Positions 44,256 to 55,142 of a stretch of DNA of 64,000 nucleotides are shown piece by piece. The stretch is from Odobenus rosmarus divergens. Taxonomy: Eukaryota; Chordata; Mammalia; Carnivora; Odobenidae. Location of the stretch: the NCBI RefSeq assembly GCF_000321225.1, contig NW_004450586.1, forward strand, positions 128,129-192,128. The letters are read 5' to 3'. Made by a program: the position numbers and the translations under genes. How positions within the stretch are numbered: position 1 is the stretch's first letter; the number at the start of each line of letters is the position of its first letter. The notes beneath the pieces are model-generated. The model was given only the letters and a program-made list of their open reading frames with translations. It did no database searches and was not told the DNA's origin.

Positions 44256-45985
44256 AAAGTAAGACCATCTCATGTGCCACTGATGACCGCCCCCCCCCAA
44301 AAAAAGAAGGAACAAAAAACTCATCACTCAACTTCATTCCCTGTAGTTTAAGAATAATGTAATATTAAACTGTTTTAGCTAATATGGATTTTTATTACAA
44401 AATATCTATTTCATCACTAACCATACCACCTTTTGACTGTAGATTATTGTGAAGTGCAAATTGAATGTCCTCATATCCACATCTCCAATGAACTACTAAC
44501 CAGCATGTAATTAAATTTTGTAAAACTACAGCATATTCTATGATTTTCTTATTATTTTAATATGGAAATCTTCAAACAATACTTAACTATATCACACGAA
44601 ATAAGGCATTGATTTGATCACTGGCTTAAATTTGGAAATTCAGCTTGACTGAATGAAATTCTTTTTCAAAAGAAATAATTTGTCTAATATTTTTATCATT
44701 GTCAATAAGTATTATTTTATAGTTTTTATCACGTAATAAAACTTAAGTGTGAGCTTGTTCACTCATGTGGCAGATATTCCGACTTTGCTCACATCAAGAA
44801 TAAAGTTGCCTAAACTCATTCAGTAAAGTAGCCCTATCACAAACATAGATATGCAGTGATCTAATTAAGGAGAAATTTCTTGAACCAAAAATTTGATTTA
44901 TTTATAAATCTAACCCTGGCATCCTGTAACCTTTTCTTATCAACTCTTCTACCATTCAAATCTGAGTAAATTAAAACGTAATCCAGAGAATGTTCTGTCA
45001 CTGCGAGATATATATAGAGAGAGATGATGCTTTAAGACCAGAGCTGTCATTTGCTTTACTCACACCATTAAAGGTCTTCATTAATATGTGCTTGTTGCTT
45101 AGCAGTAAAACACCTTTCCTACCCTGCTACTGAATAAGATAAATAATGAAGTTTTCTAGTTTCAGTTTCCCAATTAATGATTGGAAGCTAATAGATTACA
45201 GATAGGATAAGCATAATCATATTCATCCAAGTCATATGTTTAGAAGGCCATGAAAGGAAGATGGCCCTAAAAACATGACAGACATTGACAAATGTGGGCA
45301 TGGGGAAGGAAGGTGGGGTGCAAAATCCTCCCCAGTTAAGAACCACTAACCTAGGCAGATGGAATCTATGGAGGAAAGAGAAATCAAGGAAGCTTTTGAT
45401 GAGCGAGGGGGCAATGGAAGATGTAGGAAGCAAAGTGCCTCTAGAGTGTGGAAGTTCCAGCAAATAGATGCTAGCTGCCAGATTTTGAACCTGCAGTGAC
45501 ATAAAGCTGCATAAAAACAGTAAGATCGTGATCTCTATTAATTAGAATTTTCAGATCCTGGGGCCAGAGGTCTGCCAGGAAAACCAGACCCCTCTAGGCC
45601 AGACAGGTAGAGAAAACCTGCTTATGATGCTGCTTAGGAGAAACGCCTCCCCGCTAGGAGGTACCTGCATCAAATACACCACTAGGCTCCCACTCAAGAC
45701 ACCTGTCAGATTTGAAGCATCAGGAGGGAGGAGGCCGAAGAGCCAGACTCCAAACTCCAAAGAACCACATTCAATTTCACACAAGGAGCAAGGACATGCC
45801 AATCAAAATTCCAAGAGACCTGCACCTACAAAACAGGACCAAGTCAAGCATGGGCTCCATCCGTCTACACTACAGCAACAGCTGTCTGACCTGGTTCGAT
45901 GCTGGACTGGATTTAGCTCCAATCCTTCTTTCTGCCTAACACAGCAGAGGGAAATATTTTGAGGCACAAAGGATCCTTCTCTGAT
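44256..45985. other. Unassigned sequence, GC-richer right end
   Basis: From 44256 to about 45180 it is AT-rich and featureless. From about 45240 to 45960 base composition rises and ORFs of 60-112 codons open on both strands (45188-45502 minus; 45551-45802 minus; 45624-45962 plus). None has a recognisable domain. An old, unidentified retroelement is possible. Confidence 0.4.
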
Positions 45986-46102
45986 GCTAGAAATGTTCTT
46001 TATCTGATCTGAGAGGTGGTTACATATGGGAGTATAACATGTTTTCGAGTTTCAGATTTTAGTGTCTTTTCCTGCGTTACATTATACCTCAGTTAAAAAG
46101 CA
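45986..46102 (+). mobile_element. Possible L1M 3' end
   Basis: The order 'gaaatgttctttatctgatc', 'gaggtggttacatatgggag' and 'acattatacctcagttaaaa' follows the forward 3' end of L1M-type elements ('gaaatgttctatatcttgat', 'gtggttacacgggtgtata', 'ttatacctcaataaa'). Confidence 0.55.
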
Positions 46103-48770
46103 TAATGATAATAGCAATAACCATAATTATGTATTAAGTGCCTATAAATCCATCATCCAAAACAGCTTGAGTCACGAAAAACAACATGCATCTAATCACT
46201 CCACTCCCTCACCATTCTGGCCCCCTGAACTTCTGCCCGAATTCCATGTCCATTATCTCTTTGCTTTTTCTTGTATTTCATTTCATTGTGTCTATTTGGA
46301 TTCCTAAATTATAGATGTAGGCTAGTTGTAACAAGCTGCTTTTTTTTGAGATGTTTAAATTAGTTTGCCTTTCTCGTTGTGTGTCAGTATCTTGAAAATA
46401 ATATGCCTCAAGGTCAGTGGTCTAAACAATTATTCCCAGTTGCCATTTATTTCATTGATAGATTTCATGTTTGTTCTAAATAGATTTTTGAGACCAACTT
46501 TTTGGGGGGCTTCTCCCTTCAGGAAAAGTTGGAGTCTCTTTTCTGTCCTCCATGCATACTATGTTACCTCTAATGGCTATAATCAAATTGTCTTTTATTC
46601 CTTGATTTTAATATGATCATATATCATTCATTTCTTCCATCTCATTAGTTTTATTTTAAACACATTATATATTGTCCCTCTTTTATAAATTGTTCATTAG
46701 GACTATAATGGCATTAGTTGGATCTCATTTGGCTTTCATAACTCTGCAATCTTATTTCAATATATTCTTTTGTTTTATCAGTTTGTATTTAAACAAAAAG
46801 ATTTACCGAATACCTATTAAATTCATTTTGTCTGTGAAATAAATCACAACTGGGGAATCTGCTTCTGTTTCTTGAATTATGCCTTTTTTCCAGATTAGAT
46901 TTCTCAACTGCATTTTGCATGTTTGTAGAAGCTGTTTCTCTCTCTTTCTAGTCTCCCGCATTTAGACTTTCCATTTTCATTGAAAGGAGGCACATTCTTG
47001 ACATCATTCACATCTTTTCTCAGACCAGATTCTTCCAAACATCAAGCTTCAGTTTGACTTCTACTTTTCCTGCTTCTCTTTAGCTTGCTGACATTGGGGT
47101 CACTGAGCGGGATACCCCCTGGGATAAGAGTGAGCTTGACTTTTTTCTGCCATCTCCATAAATGTTCGTATCTAAGACCATTCCAGAAAGCTGGGGTTGT
47201 AGCTCATTCCTGTGGAATCTTAGTTCATCTCCCTTTCTGAGTAATGCACTAGAATATGGGATGTCATGAGACATGACAAAGTGTGGAAAAATTGCAAGCC
47301 TGGGAATAACACAAAAACTGAAGAATGGCTATCCTTCCTTATGGCAAGCCCTGACATAGTGAATGCCTTTGCAGCCATTCTTACTGGATGGGATGCTGCT
47401 CTGTAGATGTTTCAATTATCCAGAGTAGTCTACCAGTTATCATAGTGAAAAGAAGAAAATAAATAGAATAAATGTCAATCTTGCTCATGATTTGAAAACA
47501 GTCTCATGTTCCCAATGACTACCCCTAGAGCAGAGTGGAACCATATGAGGAATTCTGGTGACTGTTCTGAACCATTTCAGTTAATGTTCTGGGTGTTTGG
47601 AGACTGTATTTGGCAAAAGCCTCTTTGATGAGGAACCAGTAAAGTCAAACTATGGTCCAAGAGGAGTTGTTGACCACATACACATTTTGAGCACATGCAT
47701 CTCCATGAAGAATGCCTACACTGTTTCTTATCTTGAGACTAAGGCTGGATGATAAGGGATAATGTTGATTTGTGCCTTTTTCTTCTGCAACTGACACATC
47801 CAATACATTAGCTTCTCCATTCTTAATTAAGATCAAAGCGTTTAGTGCTCCTATTGATCCCTAAATTCATGTGACTTCTTACAGACTAGGTTAAGCTGCT
47901 TTTACTTCTCTTAATCCTACAATCTGACTCTGAAGCCCCTTAAAACATAGGAAAATCAGGAGAGTATAGGGACATAAGAAAGGATAGTTCATGGCACCAA
48001 ATGCTTTAAAGAGATTAAATCAGATGAGGAAAAATATGTCTTTTGGTTCTCTACCAAGAAACAATGATCTTTGCTAAGTTTTAGGGGAGGCTAGGTAGCA
48101 GAGTGCTAAGTGAACAGGAGGTGAGTGAATAACATCATGTTCAATGTCACAGCCTGCATGGAAAGGACAGAATATAGGGAAAAATAAAGAGTGAAGGAAA
48201 TTTTATCTTCCTAAAGATAGGAAAGACATAAGCATGCTTACATATTAATGCAATAAAGTCAGGGGGATCCCATGTGAGAGAATGGTTGATCTATGGTAAA
48301 AAACAAACAACAATAATAATAATTTTTAAAGATCCTAAAATCCCTCTAGTTGCATGAAGAGAAGAAAAGAAGGCATCTCCCCCCCCCAATCTAAATGGAG
48401 TGATAAAAATCTAGAGCCATCACTAGAATAACCAGTGTGCAGCTAACATTCTTAAGACTAGGAATTTTGGTTTAAGGCATTTTTAATCATCTAAAAACGC
48501 TAAGAATTTCTTATAGATATTTCTTATAGATATAAGATAGATATTTCTTATAGATATAAAAAGGTTCTACTAAGTAAATAAAACTCTGATATTCACTGGC
48601 ACTGATAAGACAGAGTGGTGCAGAAGGAATCAGCCAAACAGGAACAAAACAAAGAGAGGAGCATCCTGGCCCATCTTCATTATTGTGTCGACAAGTGCAC
48701 ACCAGGAGTCAATTCCTTTTAATTAAAAAAAATAACACATATTGATAAGGGATTTTTTGTTAACGGTTTT
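46103..48770. other. Unassigned intergenic sequence
   Basis: No repeat family recognised over about 2.6 kb. It includes a C8 run near 48380, an (AAT)n stretch near 48310-48325 and a small tandem repeat at 48507-48559. Several ORFs of 60-83 codons exist without domain support. Confidence 0.4.
48507..48559 (+). repeat. Three-copy 'tttcttatagatat' repeat
   Basis: The 14-mer occurs at 48507-48520, 48520-48533 and 48544-48557 without mismatch; the last two are separated by 'aagatagata'. Confidence 0.9.
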
Positions 48771-48870
48771 ATAAATGTTAAGGCATGTATTGATTCATGT
48801 AACTACCACCACAAGCAGGACAAAGTGAGGTCCCACCCACCCCCAAAACCTCCCTCTTTCTGTGCCTTTG

Positions 48871-48900
48871 TAGTAACAACCTCCATAGTAACAACCTCCA
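48871..48900 (+). repeat. Exact 15-bp tandem duplication
   Basis: 'tagtaacaacctcca' at 48871-48885 is repeated immediately at 48886-48900, inside the old L1. Confidence 0.97.
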
Positions 48901-48986
48901 CACACCTCTCCCGCCTTGAAACTACTTAACCTGTTCTGCTTCATGACAGGTTTGTCTTTCCAAGCACATCCTGTAAATGAAATCTT

Positions 48987-49182
48987 TTTTTTATAAAAGA
49001 TTTTATTTATTTATTTGACAGAGGGAGACACAGTGAGAGAGGGAACATAGCAGGGGGAGTGGGAGAGGGAGAAGCAGGCTTCCCGCGGAGCAGGGAACCT
49101 GATGCGGGGCTCGATCCCAGGACCCTGGGACCGCGACCTGAGCCGAAGGCAGACACTTAAGGACTGAGCCACACAGGCGCCC
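48987..49182 (-). mobile_element. SINEC, young copy inside an L1
   Basis: Reverse copy: 'gcaggcttcccgcggagcag', 'gggctcgatcccaggaccct', 'actgagccacacaggcgcc'. The flanks 'cctgtaaatgaaatctt' at 48970-48986 and 49183-49199 are identical over 17 bp and rejoin the L1 when the SINE is removed. Confidence 0.98.
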
Positions 49183-49381
49183 CCTGTAAATGAAATCTTA
49201 CACAATGTAACTTTTTTGAAACTGGCTTATTTACTCAGTGTGAGTGACTTTGAGATTCATGCAGGTTGTAGCTTGCATCAACAGTTAATTCTTTTTATTG
49301 TGAAGTAGCCTCTCATTGCATAGATGCACCCTAGTCTGTTTCTCCATTCCTCTGTTGAAGGACATTTGGACCCTTTCTAGA

Positions 49382-49500
49382 TTTTTACCCAGTGATGTCC
49401 CTCATGGGTATTTATCCTCGAGAAATGGAGGCCATGTTTACAAAAACACTGTATGCAAACATTTGTAGCAGCCTTTTTCATATTCACACAAAACTTTTCA
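49382..49500 (+). mobile_element. Inverted 5' segment of the same old L1
   Basis: Here L1 ORF2 reads in the plus direction: 'tttttacccagtgatgtccc', 'gggtatttatcctcgagaaa' and 'catttgtagcagcctttttc' match the sense ORF2 ('acccagcaatt', 'gtatttacccaagagaaatg', 'tgttcatagcagctttattc'). This segment lies just upstream, in L1 coordinates, of the first bases of the minus-strand part. Together they form the standard 5'-inversion (twin-priming) product. Confidence 0.75.
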
Positions 49501-49529
49501 TACAAATTTAATAAAAAGAAATATGAGAA

Positions 49530-49582
49530 TTTAATTGTATGTGTATATGTGTAGATATATATATACAAATACATGTGTGTGT
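49530..49582 (+). repeat. TA/TG-rich simple repeat
   Basis: Interrupted (TG)n, (TA)n and (TG)n units from 'tgtatgtgtatatgtg' to 'catgtgtgtgtg'. Confidence 0.85.
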
Positions 49583-50271
49583 GAAATTTTCAGGTTGACT
49601 ATGTGGTAAAATAATTACAGTTCTCATTCCAGAGACCACATCCATAATTATAATAAACACTTGCTATCTTCAAGAAACTGAAGTAAAAGAATCTCATCCA
49701 GATATTGTTATACTTATCTGAACTGGGCAGGCATTTCCTATTTCAGTCAAGATTCTTATAAATGAAAAGAAACAAAACAGATGTTGGACCCTTTACAAAC
49801 TGCAGCCTTAGCCAGGGGTTTCAAATTTCTTTCATTGTTCTTGTCACACATAACAGAAGGAAGCCTCATAATGGGCCAATTTATGAATATTTTTAAAGTA
49901 CCATAAACTAAATATACTATAGCTGAAGTTAGCATATGGAGGATGGTATGAGAAACTGTCCACAATACATATCCTTATTTCTACGGGGAAAATGTTTTAT
50001 AATTTTTCAAAACTACCAGTTTGCTTCTTGGGTTTGCTTTAGCAATGATAATGTTTTCAATTTGTATGTGGTCCTATTCCTATGAGCATTCTTTAACCCA
50101 TATTATGTGATTTTTGTTTTCCCTTCAGTGTCAGCCTCAACTAAGGATGGATTTTCAAACATAAGCATGTGCCCCATACCTTCCTGTCTCAAAGATTCTT
50201 AAGCCATCCAGGAACAGAAGAACTCTTGGAAAATGTTATTGTAGACCACACAAATCTGGCATTAAAGAAAG
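49583..50271. other. Unassigned intergenic sequence
   Basis: No feature recognised. Confidence 0.4.
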
Positions 50272-50287
50272 AGACTGTAGAGATTTT

Positions 50288-50766
50288 TTTTGACTTTTTT
50301 TTTTTATTATGTTATGTTAATCACCATACTTACATCATTAGTTTTTGATGTAGTGTTCCATGATTCATTGTTTGTGCATAACACCCAGTGCTCCACGCAG
50401 AATGTGCCCTCTTTAATACCCATCACCAGGCTAACCCATCCCCCCACCCCCCTCCCCTCTAGAATCCTCTGTTTGTTTCTCAGAGTCCATAGTCTCTCCT
50501 GGTTTGTCTCCCCCTCCAATTTCCCTCCCTTCATTCTTCCCTTCCTGCTATCTTCTTCTTCTTTTTTTTCTTAACATACAATGTATTATTTGTTTCAGAG
50601 GTACAGGTCTGTGATTCAACAGTCTTACACAATTCACAGCGCTCACCATAGCACATACCCTCCCCAATGTCTGTCACCCAGCCACCCCCTCCCCCCCCAC
50701 CCCCCACCACTCCAGCAACCCTCAGTTTATTTCCTGAGATTAAGAATTCCTCATATCAGTGAGGTC
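50288..50766 (-). mobile_element. Young carnivore L1 3' end, minus strand
   Basis: Read on the minus strand it begins near 'tgaggaattcttaatctcag', passes module A ('ctgagggttgctggagtgg', 'gaatcacagacctgtacctc'), an A-rich linker (about 50555-50575 in plus view), then module B ending 'gatgtaagtatggtgattaa' and a poly-A. The flanks 'agactgtagagatttt' (50272-50287) and 'agactgtagaggtttt' (50767-50782) are a 16-bp target-site duplication with one mismatch. It is 5'-truncated to about 480 bp with no coding sequence. Confidence 0.95.
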
Positions 50767-50782
50767 AGACTGTAGAGGTTTT

Positions 50783-52472
50783 AATTCTGCAAGGCACACT
50801 GTGACTTCAAGAATCCTTGTTTGTTGACCTCAAGTATTTCAGAAATTGTTTTCTAAAAACTATACCTCTTAGACCCTTGGTTATTTCTGCCAATGGCATG
50901 ATTATTTAGGTCTTGATGACTCTGTGCCCAAGAAAAATGATACAAATGATAAAAGTGGTGACAGGATAATCATAGGAAGAGGTTCAGATTATAGTGATAT
51001 TAATAACAACAGTAATTCATACCTTGAAATTTTATGGAGCATTTTTCCCATATTATTCCTTTTAATAGGCTGAGGCGCCCACTCTAGTCATCTTTAGAGT
51101 TTCTGAGAGAAGGGCCCACATGAACATGTACTAGGTTTAAATAAATAATAGACTACGGTCTAACAATTGTGGTAACTATTTGAAATACTTCCTTAAAAAC
51201 TAGGTCTTTAGTCCATTTCCTCTTCCATCCCCAAAGTAGCTGACTAAAAGATTATTGCCATGATTTTAAGGTTTACCTGGGAAGGGCTCCTGGGCAAGGT
51301 GTTAAAAGTGGAGATGTCTTCACAATAATTCCAGACTGAAAAACAAAACATCAGTTATTTCCATAACCATCCAGAGCTCAAGAGATCACGTCAATTCTTC
51401 CCTCAAGGCTCTTATAATAATGACATATATTTTCAGTCTCTGCTCTTAAAGAAAAAGCTTTGATAAATTAATTCATTTATCAGTGCAAATTTCAAACCCA
51501 GCCTGATGGATTTTTTTTAGATCATGATGCTTTCCAAAAAAAGGGGAAAAATGCCATTGTGATTTATATATCCATTTCCTACTCTGTCTCCATCTTAGGA
51601 TGCACCTGTTCCCGCTTGAGTGTCTCCTCTCTAATCAAAAGAAACTTGGATTTCGGGTCAGCCTTTGAAATGAAATCATAGAATGCTTCAATGTGTAGCT
51701 GCTGTTACGTTTACTGCGGAGGGATGCCCTACAAAGATGGCCAATTTGCTTTTATGACAACCTTCTTCTGCCTGCACTCCCCCCACATTATCATTCTCAT
51801 CACAGCTGCTAATATTTCCACCGATAAGTGTTAAAGTAAACCTAATCATCATTGCATCACCTAGAATGGTTTCTCAAATACAGTTGTACATTTGGAGATA
51901 GCTTTTAATAAGAGTTCATTTTAGTCCAGTGGTATATTTTTTATGAAGTCAAATCATCTGCAAAACACTATGTCATAGGTGAGGAAGGAAAGATGAACCC
52001 CTGTTTTCCTGAATAAAAGTGCAAAACACACTGAACTTCAAGTGGTTAAATAATTTGTTGTAGATAGCCTGGCTAATAAATAGGAGATGGACATGAAATA
52101 TTGTGTTATATAGTTGATATTTTAAAATTAAGTATTTACTGTACTAATGAGATAATTTCTTAATCTCTCGAAATTATTATATGAAAACCATATTACTGTC
52201 ATAAAAATCCAATTTTTATAAGAGGACAATGAGTCTAACTTGATTTTAAGATTTTATATTTAAATATTTTTGAGAGGCATTTTTGTCAAACACTAGCGTT
52301 TCCCTTAACCAGGGGTAAATAAAGCAAACTAATTTACTTCCCTTCAAGTTCAGTGGTCCAAAATCAATGTTGCTCAAGATTTCTCATCTGAGCCTGTTGA
52401 TCCCAAATTGAATGTGATTCATAACCTTTTTTCTTCTGTCTTCAAACTTTATGACACAGAAAACATGCACTT
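50783..52472. other. Unassigned intergenic sequence
   Basis: No gene or clear repeat. A stretch near 50998-51070 weakly resembles the MIR 5' region but is too short to call. Confidence 0.4.
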
Positions 52473-52485
52473 TAACTTAAAATTT

Positions 52486-52685
52486 TTTTTAAAGATTTTT
52501 TTTATTTATTTATTTGAGACAGAGAGAATGAGAGAGAGAGAGAGCACATGAGAGGGGGGAGGGTCGGAGGGAGAAGCAGACTCTCTGCCGAGCAGGGAGC
52601 CCGATGCGGGACTCGATCCAGGGGCTCCAGGATCATGACCTGAGCCGAAGGCAGTCGCTTAACCAACTGAGCCACCTAGGCGCCC
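52486..52685 (-). mobile_element. SINEC with perfect 13-bp duplication
   Basis: Reverse copy with a ga-repeat stretch ('gagagagagagagagcacat'), 'gggactcgatccaggggctc', and head 'aactgagccacctaggcgcc'. The flanks 'taacttaaaattt' at 52473-52485 and 52686-52698 are identical. Confidence 0.97.
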
Positions 52686-52814
52686 TAACTTAAAATTTAT
52701 TTCTACTCTTATTTCTCCAATTAATGTGATTTTCATAAAAGGTTTCAGCAGAAATCTTTGGAACAGCTACTGCAACATTAACATATGCAAAGAGATGACA
52801 GATTTTTATTTTTC

Positions 52815-53002
52815 ATTTTTTTTAAAGATTTATTTATTTGAGAGAGAGAGAGAACAGGAGGGGAAGAGGGAGAGAGAGAATCTCAAGCAGGCTCCACACT
52901 GAGTGCAGAGCCTGATGCAAGACTTGATCCCACGACCCTGAGATCACCACCTGAGCTGAAACCCAGTCAGACACCAAACCAACTGAGCCACCCAGATGCC
53001 CC
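52815..53002 (-). mobile_element. SINEC, intermediate-age copy
   Basis: Reverse copy: 'ttttaaagatttatttattt', ga-rich stretch, 'gacttgatcccacgaccctg', 'aactgagccacccagatgcc'. The flanks share 'acagatt' followed by an AT-rich stretch; the duplication is imperfect. Confidence 0.95.
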
Positions 53003-53009
53003 AACAGAT

Positions 53010-53962
53010 TAATTTTTAAATATGTGGAATGGAAATTTGGTAACATTATGAAAATGCCTTTTTTGGAGTCAATAAAATGTGTATGCAGATGTATATTTCT
53101 AATCTGTGCTGTGGATACATTTCTTCATATTCTTCACTAGTGCTCTTTGTATTTGGTATTCTTTTTTTTTTCTGATATATACAAAAGATAAGTATAGACA
53201 TCTACCACAGGGAAAGACTAAATAGACACAATATCATACTTTCATTATATTTCACAAATTTAAATGAACAAAGGGTTTTTTTCCTTCCTCAAGGAGTATG
53301 TTTTTTATCCTGTCACCATAATATACATTTCTTTAATTTAAATTGACAAATCTAATTGTGCATCCTGATTTTGTCTTTATATCCATCCACTTGTATCAGT
53401 GGAAACAGGAGAATTTCTCTAAACAAGGGACTTTTAAATTGAAAATACAGATTTCCCCACTTGGTAATCTGTCATTCTTTTTTTGCCTCTTTTATGCTCT
53501 TTTCAAAGGAAACATTTTACACTGCTTTCAACACTCACCTAAAAGTGTGAGAAATCTCACACCTTTATTCTTTTATAATAAAGCTGTATTTTGTTGAACT
53601 TTCTAGCAGACATAAATATATAAAAATCCATTAAACATAAATACATCAAATCTTTTGTTAACTGAATGTTGTAGAAAGAAAGCTTAATGCACGGGTCATT
53701 GGCATCTATATAGCTTTTACACAACTTTGTTTACGCTTTTTTATGGAGTGTCTCCTGCATTAGACTGATAATGCTACTTGATGGGGACCTTGTTGATTTT
53801 ACTTATGAACATACACCCAGCACTTAGGATTCAGAAAGACTTCCAGCTGAATTTCAATAAATGTTTAATGAAAAAATAAATTTAATTTTTTACCAGTGCA
53901 ATTGTTTAGGAATTTGACATGCATCAAAGATATTCCCATCAGCATCAGTCACTAAACTTTAT
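53010..53962. other. Unassigned intergenic sequence
   Basis: A possible MIR/L2 end lies at about 53810-53880 ('cccagcacttaggatt', 'caataaatgtttaatgaa'). Otherwise nothing recognised; the 84-codon ORF at 53343-53597 has no domain. Confidence 0.4.
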
Positions 53963-53978
53963 GCAAGTGGGATTCTTT

Positions 53979-54170
53979 TTTTTTTTTAAAGATTTTATTT
54001 ATTTATTTGAGAGAGAGAGAGGCAGTGAAAGAGAGCATGAGCAGGTGCAGGGCGAGGGAGAAGCAGGCTCCCTGATGAGCGGGGAGCCCAATGTGGGGCT
54101 TGATCCCAGGACCCTGAGATAGTGACCTGAGCCGAAAGCAGACGCCTAAGGACTGAGCCAACCAGGAGCC
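53979..54170 (-). mobile_element. SINEC, moderately young copy
   Basis: Reverse copy: 'ttttaaagattttatttatt', 'gagggagaagcaggctccct', 'gggcttgatcccaggaccct', head 'gactgagccaaccaggagcc'. The flanks 'gcaagtgggattctt' (53963-53977) and 'gcaagtaggattcct' (54171-54185) differ at two of 15 positions. Confidence 0.95.
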
Positions 54171-54265
54171 GCAAGTAGGATTCCTTTCTTACTGAATATT
54201 TACCGCTGTGTTATTTCATCCTCTAGTCAAAAGCTAAGCTTCCATTAGTCAAAAGGAATGCTGTA

Positions 54266-54936
54266 AATGTCCACAATAGCCAAACTGTGGAAAGAGCCAA
54301 GATGTCCATCTACAGATGAATGGATAAAGAAGATGTGGTATATATACACAATGGAATATTATGCAGCCATCAAAAGGAATGAGATCTTGCCATTTGCAAT
54401 GACGTGGATGGAACTGGAGGGTGTTATGCTGAGTGAAATAAGTCAATCAGAGAAAGACATGTATCATATGACCTCACTAATATGAGGAATTCTTAATCTC
54501 AGGAAACAAACTGAGGGTTGCTGGAGTGGTGGGGGGTGGGAGGGATAGGGTGGCTGGGTGATAGACTTTGGGGAGGGTATGTGCTATGGTGAGCACTGTG
54601 AATTGTGCAAGACTGTTGAATCACAGATCTGTACCTCTGAAACAAATAATGCAATATATGTTAATAAGGAAAAAAGAAGATAGCAGGAGGGGAAGAATGA
54701 AGGGGGGTAAATCAGTGGGGGAGACGAACCATCAGAGATGATGTACTCTGAAAAACAAACTGAGGGTTCTAGAGGGGAGGGGGGTGGGGGATGGGTTAGC
54801 CTGGTGATGGGTATTAAAGAGGGCACGTTCTGTGTGGAGCCCTGGGTGTTATGCACAAACAATGAATCATGGAACACTGCATCAAAAACTAATGATGTAA
54901 TGTATGGTGATTAACATAACAATAAAAAATTAAAAA
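54266..54936 (+). mobile_element. Young carnivore L1, 5'-truncated, with ORF2 end and full 3' UTR
   Basis: A 671-bp L1 insertion. It opens at 'atgtccacaatagccaaact' in ORF2, runs to the ORF2 stop at 54483-54485, then module A of the 3' UTR (to about 54664), an A-rich linker, module B (54712-54936) and a poly-A. The flanks 'aaaaggaatgctgta' at 54251-54265 and 54937-54951 are identical over 15 bp. This is the best-preserved L1 insertion in the window. Confidence 0.97.
54267..54485 (+). pseudogene. C-terminal fragment of L1 ORF2 protein
   Basis: An open frame of 72 codons to a natural stop encodes the extreme carboxy end of the L1 ORF2 protein. Recognisable pieces are 'DEWIKKMWYIYTMEYYAAIK' and, later, 'MTWMELEGVMLSE' and 'SEKDMYHM'. 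The endonuclease and reverse-transcriptase domains (over 1,000 residues) are absent through 5' truncation, so the fragment has no enzymatic capacity. The first Met is an internal codon, not a real start. Confidence 0.95.
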
Positions 54937-55142
54937 AAAAGGAATGCTGTAGTTGCATTGTAGGTTTCGAAGACTTTTTCTAGTACAGAATATAGAATAA
55001 TTTCTCTTTTCCTTCCTTTCCTTTGTATTTCCTATCCAAGTCAAGCACTGTGTAATGCACTCTGCACACTGGTGGAGGCAGATGTGTGACAGCCACCTGG
55101 AGAATGAAGCTGAGGTTGCCACAGGCAGCGCTGTGCCCCCCA

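Larger units (their letters stand above)
48775..49381 (-). mobile_element. Old L1M 3' end, minus strand, split by a SINE
   Basis: Left part (48775-48986): 'actaccaccacaagcaggac', then 'aaaacctccctctttctgtg' and 'tgaaactacttaacctgttc'. Right part (49200-49381): 'gagattcatgcaggttgtag', 'ttctttttattgtgaagtag' and 'tgaaggacatttggaccctt'. This is the reversed ORF2 end and 3' UTR. The young SINE at 48987-49182 splits it. At 49381 the orientation flips. Confidence 0.85.

Noticed and set aside
45188..45962. Cluster of ORFs of 60-112 codons on both strands
   Set aside because: No domain, start context or splice signals; similar-length ORFs open on both strands in GC-richer sequence. Left as unassigned.
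50290..50574. 94-codon ORF with hydrophobic, proline-rich translation
   Set aside because: It is the antisense reading of a young L1 3' UTR.
54267..54485. Active L1 coding capacity
   Set aside because: The frame is only the last 72 codons of ORF2; the endonuclease, reverse-transcriptase core and ORF1 are absent from this copy.
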